This document shows, piece after piece, positions 1 through 7,026 of a stretch of DNA of 44,730 nucleotides (position 1 is its first letter; each line of letters begins with the position of its first letter). The notes under the pieces are model-generated. The model was not told the DNA's origin, did no database searches, and saw only the letters and a list, made by a program, of their open reading frames with translations. Location of the stretch: positions 1 to 44,730 of the forward strand of contig LJDB01000100.1 in the NCBI GenBank assembly GCA_001983455.1, given 5' to 3'. The translations under genes and the position numbers were made by a program. The DNA is from Candidatus Epulonipiscium fishelsonii (GTDB lineage Bacteria; Bacillota; Clostridia; Lachnospirales; Cellulosilyticaceae).

Positions 1-81
1 ATCAATTAGTAAATCTTTATTCTTTTCTTCTCCAAATATTTTTTTGAATATAAAATCAATTGTTGGGCTTAGTAATTGCAT
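1..81 (-). CDS. Rpn-family nuclease, second tandem copy (N-terminus only, cut by window edge)
   Basis: The 27 codons visible here, starting at ATG 81 and running off the left edge, are almost identical to the N-terminus of the complete Rpn-type gene that ends at 182. The first residues read MQLLSPTIDF against MELLSPTIDF in the complete copy. The first of the two possible ATG codons seen in the full copy is ATA here, which supports the inner ATG as the real start in both. A GGAAAGG-like ribosome site lies 9 bases upstream. Whether this copy is complete cannot be seen. Confidence 0.75.
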   Translation of the reverse strand, partial: MQLLSPTIDFIFKKIFGEEKNKDLLID

Positions 82-156
82 TTTATCCAACCTTTCTATT
101 TTTTAGATAAATTTTTACTAATTTTAGTGTATCACAAATAAATTTTCTATTCAATG
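1..156. repeat. Direct repeat of the 5' end of the Rpn-type gene (copy A)
   Basis: Bases 1-156 match bases 956-1111 at a constant offset of 955, with about six substitutions (roughly 96% identity) and no gaps that I can see. The repeat covers the upstream region and first 27 codons of the nuclease gene and stops abruptly after tcaatg at 151-156. This is a recent tandem duplication of the gene and its leader. Copy B is at 956-1111. Confidence 0.9.
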
Positions 157-181
157 GCATTAGTTTGTAGTAGTATTTCCG

Positions 182-1036
182 TTATTTATTCCCAACTTTG
201 GTATTATTTGATTTTCTTAGATTACGTACAACTTCAATATTCAGTCCTGTTTTTAATGCAATTATCTCATCTTCTAATATATCTAATAAAGATATTGCTG
301 TTTTTTCTATGCCTTTTTCCATGCCTTCTTGTATACCTTCTTGCCTTGCTTTATTTAACGCACTGCCTTCTTCAATTAACATCATATGTCTTTTAAAATA
401 TGTTTCCCTTATCTTTTCATCTCCACTCAGTTCTGTTAATACATCTATTGCTTTATATATTTTTCCTCCTAATTTTTTTGTTTTAGGTGAATTGGGAGCT
501 TTTATAAATGTTAACCAATCTATCAAGCCTTTTAAATCCTTTGTCTTCTTTCTTAAATCCAATTTACTCAGTTCTATAAAATGTAATTCTAAATCTTGAT
601 TATAATCTTTTTTTAATTTCTTATCATATAAAGTAAATTTATGATGCATATGTTCATCGTCTTCAAATATTTTATAATTTAATATATTTATGCATACTAC
701 GCCTTTTAAATCTGAATAAAATTCTCCTTGCTTTAAATCTGCACTATAATTTTTTGCCCAATAATATAAACTTCTTTTTAGCATATCATCTGTATCTCTA
801 ACTTGTATTTCTATATTCACTTTTACTCCGTTAGATAAGATTGATTTGATATCTAAAATTGAATACTTATTGTCTATATATTCTTTTTTTATTATTGTAT
901 CTAAATATTCCAAATCTACTATTGGGGTTTCATATCTTAATACTGCATTCAAAAAATCAATTAGTAAATCTTTATTCTTTTCTTCCCCAAATATTTTTTT
1001 GAATATGAAATCAATTGTTGGGCTTAGTAATTCCAT
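182..1036 (-). CDS. Rpn-family recombination-promoting nuclease / PD-(D/E)XK putative transposase
   Basis: A protein of 284 residues if started at ATG 1036; an in-frame ATG at 1054 would add six residues, but GGAAAGG lies 9 bases before 1036 and the tandem copy lacks the outer ATG. The N-terminus (LLSPTIDFIFKKIFGEE) is the typical opening of the PDDEXK_2 (PF12784, Rpn/YhgA-like) family. The nuclease core is visible as the Asp in ILDIK followed by NIEIQV (ExQ), both in the first third. The C-terminus carries the EGIQEGMEKGIEK glycine-glutamate repeats seen in this family. Rpn proteins in E. coli promote RecA-independent recombination and have been linked to phage defence; these roles are known for relatives, not shown here. 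The gene is tandemly duplicated. Confidence 0.85.
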   Translation of the reverse strand: MELLSPTIDFIFKKIFGEEKNKDLLIDFLNAVLRYETPIVDLEYLDTIIKKEYIDNKYSILDIKSILSNGVKVNIEIQVRDTDDMLKRSLYYWAKNYSADLKQGEFYSDLKGVVCINILNYKIFEDDEHMHHKFTLYDKKLKKDYNQDLELHFIELSKLDLRKKTKDLKGLIDWLTFIKAPNSPKTKKLGGKIYKAIDVLTELSGDEKIRETYFKRHMMLIEEGSALNKARQEGIQEGMEKGIEKTAISLLDILEDEIIALKTGLNIEVVRNLRKSNNTKVGNK

Positions 1037-1111
1037 TTTATCCAACCTTTCCATTTTTTAGACAAATTTTTACTAATTTTAGTGTATCACAAATAAATCT
1101 TCTATTCAATG
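956..1111. repeat. Direct repeat of the 5' end of the Rpn-type gene (copy B)
   Basis: Partner of bases 1-156 (offset 955). It includes the first 27 codons of the complete Rpn-type gene and about 75 bases upstream. The differences are scattered single substitutions. Confidence 0.9.
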
Positions 1112-1236
1112 ATATTACTAATGATAACGCCACACAATGTGGTTAATGCAATTCCAACACATGTCCATGTATGATTGCCATAAATCTCCTATTCTATAAA
1201 TAACCTTACTATATTACATTTTGGTTATTCGACTAG

Positions 1237-1266
1237 AAAAAACGGACTAGTATTTAATACAGTCCG
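1237..1266 (-). terminator. Intrinsic terminator after vanW
   Basis: Reading leftward, CGGACT (1261-1266) pairs with AGTCCG (1243-1248), an inner GTATT/AATAC stem continues after a one-base bulge, and a run of six T (1237-1242) follows. It lies 24 bases past the vanW stop. Confidence 0.85.
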
Positions 1267-1289
1267 CTCTTTTCTCACTTATTATTCGT

Positions 1290-2618
1290 TTATAGTCCTA
1301 CTCTAACTACAGCGTCTCTTGTTTTATAATAACTCGTGCCCACCAATTTATTGTCTACTTGTACTCCATTTATATATCCTTGTCTATATAGTTCTACTGT
1401 TTTTCCCGAAATAGGAGTGACATCTAAACACTCTACACCTTTCATTAAGCTTACATCATAAATATAGTTTGTTTTAGCAGGATTAACTTTTGTTGTTTTT
1501 GAAATAAATTCTACATCATCATAAGGTAGCTTTACGCTTTTATGTCCAAATATATTTACAAAAATACGTCCATTTTCACAATAGCTTTCTATAAACACAG
1601 GATATTCACTAGTATTCTTGAAGTGAAAGTCTAGCCATCCTTCTGCATATGTAGCATCTCTACCCAGTGGTACATACGACACTGGTAAGGAATGATTTTG
1701 ACGATTAGTAATTTTTAACTCACTCATTAAAACTGAATTATATAAAGTTGATGATACTTGACACACACCTCCACCAATTCCATCTACTACTTTTCCATCT
1801 ACTATAACTCCTCCTTCTTTATACCCTTGTGCCCTAGTTACTGGCTCTATTTGATCAGAGAATTTAAAAGTCTCTCCAGGAAGTAGTTTTTTATTAATTT
1901 TTTTTGAAGCCAATTCTACATTTATGCTTCTATTTTTATTATAAGGGTCATAAGTTGTAAAAAAGCTTGAAATAGGTGTTTGTGACTGTTTCATGTCTTC
2001 AGTAGTATATTGGGGTTTTACAATATTTGTAACGATAGATATTTTATTATATATATCTCCTTTTAAAATTAGACTTTGAATTAACTGGGCTGTTTGATCT
2101 ACGTTTAATTCCCTGCCTATTACTTCTGGAACTATAACAAATGATCGATTTTCTCTTATTAAATCTGCATTTTGTGGTCTAACTGAAAACATAGGCTTAA
2201 ATTCTTCAAGTACATTTTTTATGGTTTCTATATCAACTAGGTAGCTTGTTTTGTAATGTATATCAGATGTATTTTCTTCTCTGTTTGTTTGAAGAGCTTC
2301 ATTTAAAGTAGCATCTATATTATAAACCACTCCCAAATCTTTTAATGAAATAGATTGGTCAATTTGTCCATTGGTAATTGTAATAAACTCTTGCTCAAGT
2401 CTTTGATCTAAGGTTTCTTTTACCCAAGGTTGTGCTCTATCTTTGTCTAAGCCTCCAACGTATAGTCCTTCTATAAATATTCCTTCTAGAAAGGTTTCCT
2501 CAAAAGTAACATCTTTAATTTCTTGTGATATGTAAGTCATAGCTTCAGCATTACCTCCAACAACACTTGTTGCTATAATTGAAGCTGTAACAATCCCCCA
2601 TTTAATTATACTTTTCAT
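1290..2618 (-). CDS. VanW family secreted/anchored envelope protein
   Basis: A protein of 442 residues with a classic N-terminal signal (basic start, hydrophobic run, AEA near residue 26). Residues about 85-200 resemble the YoaR-like putative peptidoglycan-binding domain. The VanW domain follows, recognised by GETFKFSDQI and by GIGGGVCQVSSTLYNSVL around residues 275-295. The C-terminal 80 residues look like a degenerate G5-type adhesion domain. VanW proteins occur in vancomycin-resistance clusters and widely in clostridia, but their biochemical role is unknown; there are no other van genes here. Start ATG 2618 has GAGGG a few bases upstream. It is the last gene of the leftward nth operon and ends at a good terminator. 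Confidence 0.88.
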   Translation of the reverse strand: MKSIIKWGIVTASIIATSVVGGNAEAMTYISQEIKDVTFEETFLEGIFIEGLYVGGLDKDRAQPWVKETLDQRLEQEFITITNGQIDQSISLKDLGVVYNIDATLNEALQTNREENTSDIHYKTSYLVDIETIKNVLEEFKPMFSVRPQNADLIRENRSFVIVPEVIGRELNVDQTAQLIQSLILKGDIYNKISIVTNIVKPQYTTEDMKQSQTPISSFFTTYDPYNKNRSINVELASKKINKKLLPGETFKFSDQIEPVTRAQGYKEGGVIVDGKVVDGIGGGVCQVSSTLYNSVLMSELKITNRQNHSLPVSYVPLGRDATYAEGWLDFHFKNTSEYPVFIESYCENGRIFVNIFGHKSVKLPYDDVEFISKTTKVNPAKTNYIYDVSLMKGVECLDVTPISGKTVELYRQGYINGVQVDNKLVGTSYYKTRDAVVRVGL

Positions 2619-2636
2619 TATTTACCCTCACTTTTT

Positions 2637-2741
2637 TTAAATATATAAGAAAATTTGAGCTACTGAACTAAGAAGCATTGTTCCTACTATTACTAAACTT
2701 ATTATCGCTAAAAATTTTTTTCTATCCAATCTTTTCATCAT
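2637..2741 (-). CDS. 34-residue single-pass membrane peptide (Prli42-like in shape)
   Basis: A short frame not usually called by gene finders. It encodes 34 residues: a basic N-terminus (MMKRLDRKK) followed by one hydrophobic segment of about 22 residues ending at LYI. A perfect GGAGG (2746-2750) lies 4 bases before ATG 2741. Its ATGATGA start overlaps the TGA stop of the helicase gene, so translation is probably coupled. Tiny basic-plus-hydrophobic proteins of this length, such as the stressosome-anchoring peptide Prli42 of Listeria, are known in Firmicutes; the similarity noted here is of shape and length, not proven homology. The distance to vanW is only 18 bases, so it is transcribed with nth, helicase and vanW. 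Confidence 0.7.
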   Translation of the reverse strand: MMKRLDRKKFLAIISLVIVGTMLLSSVAQIFLYI

Positions 2742-4723
2742 TTATCCTCCTCAATAATTTGAATTATTCTTTTCTTTAAACAGAAAATATAATCTATTGT
2801 TTTTTTTATGTTATTCTTAAATGTGATAACAGCAGTTTTGTTGTCTATATTTTCAATTGTACCGCTCCCATACCGTTGATGTTGAATTTTATCCCCTATA
2901 TTTAACTCCTCTGTAGAAGATAACATTTCTTCGATAAATATTGAAGGAACTGCTTCGCTATTATTTTTAAATTTTGGTATATATAAGAATAAATATTTTT
3001 TTGCTCTAGTAGTTGCCACATACATTAGTCGCCTTTCTTGCTCAATTTCGGTTAAGGCCAAACTTTTTTTATGTGGAATGATGTCTTGAATTACGTCTAT
3101 AATAAATACTATTTCAAATTCTAATCCTTTAGCACTGTGCATTGTAGTTAAAGTTACAGCATTAGAAGCATTATATTTGTTGGATTTTACATTTTTAGCT
3201 ATATCTTTTAAATTTTCCTCCCACTCTAGATATGTTTCATAACCCTGAATGCTTTCTTCAATTTCTAAAACTATATCTAATAAAGCTTCTTCTTCAATTC
3301 CTTTATATTTAGCATATGAAGTTAAATGTTGTTTATATCCTATTATATTTAGTATATATTTAATTGCTTCATGTAATGGCTTAGTCCTTAAAATTTTTAA
3401 ATGTACATATAAATCTTTTACTGCTTCTTTTTGTGAGTGTGACAAAGTTTTGTTATTTAAAATATTTTCAAAAAAATTCTTGTTTATACTTTGAATAATT
3501 TCATTTGAAATATATCTGCTTGGCTTGTGTATAATCCGTTTTATATGTTCAATATTTTTTAAATCATCCGCTAACTTTAAATAACTTAAAATATCATTTG
3601 TTATCCAATGACTATATAAAGTAGCAAAACTATCTTTTAGATTAAAAACTATATTTTTTCTTAAAAATGTTTCTACAATTGAACTTGCTTGTACATTTGA
3701 CCGATAAATAACTGCCATATCAATAAGATCATAACCTTCAGATTTAAAAAATTCTATTTTTTTAGCAATAAGCAAACTTTGTTGCTTTGCATCAGTACAT
3801 TTTACAATCTTAGGTAATTCATGACCCGTTTTATGAGGTTTCATTTTTTTGTTAAATCTGCTTTTATTTACTGAGATTAAATTATTGCTATATTTTATTA
3901 TATTTGGTTCACAACGATAGTTTATATCTAAAATTACTTTATTTGTATTTGGAAAATGATCTTCAAATTGCAACAAAAATTCAGGTTTTGCTCCTCTAAA
4001 TTGATATATAGTCTGATCATCATCTCCCACAACAAAAATATTATTATTATGTTCTATTAAAAACTTTATTGTTTCAAATTGAACTCTATTAATATCTTGA
4101 AATTCATCTATTAATACATATTTATATTTATCTCTAAATCTATCTTTAATATGTTCATTATCTCTTAACTCCTTATAACATTCATAAAGCATATCATCAA
4201 AATCAAACAAATTATTTTCTTTCTTAAATTTTTCAAATCTAGTATATGCTTCCAAAAAAACCTCTTTTGACAAGCCTGTAGGGTTATAGTATTTTGCATC
4301 AATAAGTTGATTTTTCATTAAACTTAATTCTTCAATAAATTTTTCAGTTGAATTTTCTTGATCAACCTCCCCTAGTGATAGCATTATTTTTTGAATATAA
4401 TCTTTTTTCTTAAATTCATGCAATAAATTTTCTAATGTATATTTTGTAGGATTGCAAAACCTTAATATACTAAAAAATGTAGAGTGAAAAGTACCAAAAT
4501 GGACATTTGTGTTTCCATATTTTAGAATGTATCTATTTTTCATTTCTTCAGAAGCAGCCTTAGTAAATGAAATAACTAAAATATTGTTTGGAATACATTT
4601 TAGCTCATTTATTAAGTAATTTATTCTTTCAACAATAACATAAGTTTTTCCCGATCCTGGCCCTGCTATAACTAATCCAGGACCTAACGGTAATGTTACT
4701 GCTTTCTTTTGATTTTCGTTCAT
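2738..4723 (-). CDS. UvrD/PcrA-like superfamily 1 DNA helicase
   Basis: A protein of 661 residues carrying the SF1A helicase motifs in order: Q-motif-like N-terminus (LNENQKKAV type), Walker A GPGSGKT near residue 22, motif II DEFQDIN, motif III GDDDQTIYQFRGA, motif V TTMHSAKGLEFEIVFI and motif VI RRLMYVATTRAKK. The last 60 residues (NIGDKIQHQRYGSGTIENID) match the small Tudor-like C-terminal domain that in PcrA contacts RNA polymerase. It translocates 3'-5' and acts in repair and conflict resolution. It is shorter than typical PcrA (about 720-750), so it may be a second, compact paralogue. ATG 4723 directly follows the nth stop with no gap; GAGGAAGGA in the nth tail supplies a loosely spaced ribosome site. 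Confidence 0.92.
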   Translation of the reverse strand: MNENQKKAVTLPLGPGLVIAGPGSGKTYVIVERINYLINELKCIPNNILVISFTKAASEEMKNRYILKYGNTNVHFGTFHSTFFSILRFCNPTKYTLENLLHEFKKKDYIQKIMLSLGEVDQENSTEKFIEELSLMKNQLIDAKYYNPTGLSKEVFLEAYTRFEKFKKENNLFDFDDMLYECYKELRDNEHIKDRFRDKYKYVLIDEFQDINRVQFETIKFLIEHNNNIFVVGDDDQTIYQFRGAKPEFLLQFEDHFPNTNKVILDINYRCEPNIIKYSNNLISVNKSRFNKKMKPHKTGHELPKIVKCTDAKQQSLLIAKKIEFFKSEGYDLIDMAVIYRSNVQASSIVETFLRKNIVFNLKDSFATLYSHWITNDILSYLKLADDLKNIEHIKRIIHKPSRYISNEIIQSINKNFFENILNNKTLSHSQKEAVKDLYVHLKILRTKPLHEAIKYILNIIGYKQHLTSYAKYKGIEEEALLDIVLEIEESIQGYETYLEWEENLKDIAKNVKSNKYNASNAVTLTTMHSAKGLEFEIVFIIDVIQDIIPHKKSLALTEIEQERRLMYVATTRAKKYLFLYIPKFKNNSEAVPSIFIEEMLSSTEELNIGDKIQHQRYGSGTIENIDNKTAVITFKNNIKKTIDYIFCLKKRIIQIIEEDK

Positions 4724-5401
4724 TTAATACATAATTCCTTCCTCAATACATTTTTTTACACTATCGGGCATTCTTTCCAATAGTTTTGTTAATCCAAATG
4801 GACAATATATTAAAAATTTGCAATGTTCACACTTTGGAGAACGAGCTGTACATATTGCTCTTCCATGAGCTATAACTTGGGTATTATATCTTATCCAATG
4901 TTCTTTTGGCAAAATTTCCATTAAATCTTTCTCTATTGCAGTAGGATCAGTACTTGAAGTTAATCCCCATCTAATAGATATGCGTTTTACATGCGTATCC
5001 ACTACTATACTTGGTATCTCAAAAATGTTTCCTCGGATTACATTTGCTGTTTTTCTGCCTACTCCTGCAAGTTCCACCAACAAATTAATATCAGAAGGAA
5101 CGTCTCCATTATGCCTTTGAATAACTTGATTTGCACACAAAAGTATATTTTTAGCTTTATTTCTATGAAAACCTATAATTCTTATATCTTGTTCTAGTTC
5201 TTGAATATCTGCTTTTGCAAAATCATAAACTGTTGGATATTTTTTAAATAAATCTTTTGTAACTATATTTACTCTATCATCTTTGCATTGTGCACTTAAA
5301 ATTGTAGCTACTAAAAGTTGAAATGGACTTTCATAGTTTAAATAACATTTTATATTAGTGTTATAAACTTCATCTAGTAAGTTTAGTATTTCTTGTATCA
5401 T
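4724..5401 (-). CDS. nth: Endonuclease III (DNA N-glycosylase/AP lyase)
   Basis: A protein of 225 residues, normal for the family. The helix-hairpin-helix LVELAGVGRKTANVI contains the catalytic Lys, and VDTHVKRIS contains the catalytic Asp. The C-terminus has the 4Fe-4S pattern C-X6-C-X2-C-X5-C (CTARSPKCEHCKFLIYC). It removes oxidised pyrimidines and nicks the abasic site in base excision repair. Start ATG 5401 has AAGGAG 7 bases upstream and a good sigma-A promoter just beyond. It heads an operon with the helicase, the small membrane peptide and vanW. Confidence 0.96.
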   Translation of the reverse strand: MIQEILNLLDEVYNTNIKCYLNYESPFQLLVATILSAQCKDDRVNIVTKDLFKKYPTVYDFAKADIQELEQDIRIIGFHRNKAKNILLCANQVIQRHNGDVPSDINLLVELAGVGRKTANVIRGNIFEIPSIVVDTHVKRISIRWGLTSSTDPTAIEKDLMEILPKEHWIRYNTQVIAHGRAICTARSPKCEHCKFLIYCPFGLTKLLERMPDSVKKCIEEGIMY

Positions 5402-5420
5402 AATAACTCCTTATTTGAAA

Positions 5421-5448
5421 ATTATACTATATTTGTCGAGATAATCAA
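5421..5448 (-). promoter_or_regulatory. Sigma-A promoter for the nth operon
   Basis: Leftward reading gives TTGATT (5443-5448), a 16-base spacer and TATAAT (5421-5426), about 20 bases before the nth start. Confidence 0.7.
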
Positions 5449-5520
5449 TATCATTATTAAAATCATAATTAAAGTGAAATTAAGTCGTAATATTTTTATC
5501 ACAATCATTTATTCATGAAT

Positions 5521-5551
5521 AAAGAGAAAAGACCTTTGGACTTTTCTCTTT
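5521..5551. terminator. Hairpin after hom
   Basis: AAAGAGAAAAG (5521-5531) and CTTTTCTCTTT (5541-5551) form a perfect 11-bp stem with a 9-base loop, about 70 bases past the hom stop in its direction of transcription. The following bases are only moderately T-rich. The loop and inner stem (agacctttgg) resemble a second hairpin at about 25530-25546. Confidence 0.6.
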
Positions 5552-5620
5552 ATCTATCTTCTTTATTATTTCCATCATTTCCATCTTTTAATCAACACCA
5601 ATTTCTGATGCCAACTCATC

Positions 5621-6910
5621 CTAAATGTCATCAATCGAATCAAAACACATAAACATTTTAACTTTTCTCACACATTCACTATTCTGTAATTTTTGTACTG
5701 CACTTTCAATGTTTTTTTCTTTAGTCTTATGGGTAATAATTATCAAATTAGAAGCTTGATTTTCTTCTTTTATAGGCTGCAATATTGTTTTTATACTAAT
5801 GTTTTCTTTAGCAAAAGCTTTTGTTACATTTGCCAGACTATTTGGCTCATCTGCAATATCAAGTCTTACAACAAAATTGCTATCAATACTATTAACTGAT
5901 ACTACTTTTTTTGTATTATAAAATTTATATGGATCTTTTCCTGTTGTTTTTGTTGAAATATTTTTAGCAATTGCCATAACATCTCCAACAATTGAACTTG
6001 CAGTTGGCAGAGAACCAGCTCCACGTCCATACAACATCATTTCATCAATAGCATCAGCTTTTATAACAACAGCATTAAACGAATCATTAACAGACGCTAG
6101 AGGATGAGATTTAGGTATAAATACAGGTCTTACAAATAACACAATTTCACCATTTTTTTCTTTAGCTAAAGCTACTAGTTTAATTACATATCCATAGTGT
6201 TTAGCAATATCGATGTCTGAGCTTTCTATTTTAGTAATTCCTTCAGAATAAACTTCATCCAACGTGCATATTGCATTAAAACCAAGGCTTGCAAGTATAG
6301 CAATTTTTCTTGCTGGGTCAAGTCCTTCAACATCCGCTGTTGGATCAGGTTCTGCATATCCTAAAGCCATAGCTTCAGCTAAAGCTTCATCATAACTAAG
6401 ACGTTCTTTATCCATTTTAGTTAAGATATAATTTGTAGTACCATTTAAAATCCCCATAATATATGAGAACTTATTTCCACAAAGCATATTTTTTATAACG
6501 CCAATTACAGGTATTCCACCGCCTACACTCGCTTCAAACATTATGTCGACATTGTTTCTTTCAGCTGTTTCAAATATTTCTTTACCCTTAATAGCTATTA
6601 AGTCTTTATTAGCAGTAATTACATTTTTTCCTTTTTCCATGGACTTTATAATGCAATCATATGCAAAGTCAATCCCTCCCATGGCTTCGATTACAAGAGA
6701 AATTTCATCATCATTTAATATCTCTTCAAATGAAGTGCAAATTTGACTTTTATCCAGTCCTGCATCATATGCTTTTTTAGGAGTTCTTGCTAAAACTTTT
6801 TTTATGACTATTTCTTCACCTGCTCTTTTGGCAATTTCACTAGCATTTTGTATAAGTAATTTACAAGCTCCCGAACCAACTGTACCACAACCTAAAATAG
6901 CAATTTTCAT
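5621..6910 (-). CDS. hom: Homoserine dehydrogenase with ACT domain
   Basis: A protein of 429 residues. The NAD(P)-binding fold opens with AILGCGTVGSGACKLL. The catalytic domain carries ITANKDLIA and the signature GILNGTTNYILTKM, and SYDEALAEAMALGYAEPDPTADVEG is typical of Hom. The C-terminal 80 residues (from about FVVRLDIADEPNSLANVTKAF) form an ACT regulatory domain, expected to sense threonine. It reduces aspartate semialdehyde to homoserine for threonine and methionine. No thrB/thrC neighbours are present; the gene appears monocistronic, with a hairpin downstream. The ribosome site (GTTGGAAA) is weak. Confidence 0.96.
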   Translation of the reverse strand: MKIAILGCGTVGSGACKLLIQNASEIAKRAGEEIVIKKVLARTPKKAYDAGLDKSQICTSFEEILNDDEISLVIEAMGGIDFAYDCIIKSMEKGKNVITANKDLIAIKGKEIFETAERNNVDIMFEASVGGGIPVIGVIKNMLCGNKFSYIMGILNGTTNYILTKMDKERLSYDEALAEAMALGYAEPDPTADVEGLDPARKIAILASLGFNAICTLDEVYSEGITKIESSDIDIAKHYGYVIKLVALAKEKNGEIVLFVRPVFIPKSHPLASVNDSFNAVVIKADAIDEMMLYGRGAGSLPTASSIVGDVMAIAKNISTKTTGKDPYKFYNTKKVVSVNSIDSNFVVRLDIADEPNSLANVTKAFAKENISIKTILQPIKEENQASNLIIITHKTKEKNIESAVQKLQNSECVRKVKMFMCFDSIDDI

Positions 6911-6951
6911 AATTTTTCCAACTTTCTATTTTTATATATTTATATTTAAGC

Positions 6952-6980
6952 TTATCACAGCTTGTATCCAAATTCAACAA
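6952..6980 (-). promoter_or_regulatory. Possible promoter for hom
   Basis: Leftward TTGTTG (6975-6980), 17-base spacer, TGATAA (6952-6957), about 40 bases before the hom start. The boxes are only fair matches. Confidence 0.35.
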
Positions 6981-7026
6981 TATAATAATAAGCTATGATA
7001 GCTTTCATAGTCCTCTGGATTTATAT

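Noticed and set aside
1102-1182. Leftward frame reading like a small membrane peptide (YGNHTWTCVGIALTTLCGVIIS) preceded by an AGGAG site
   Set aside because: The ATG after AGGAG (1180-1182 region) is in a different frame and stops after 12 codons; the hydrophobic frame has no start codon. It may be a frameshifted remnant, but that cannot be supported.
1290-2618. Vancomycin resistance determinant
   Set aside because: VanW proteins are common in susceptible clostridia and no vanHAX-type genes are in the window.
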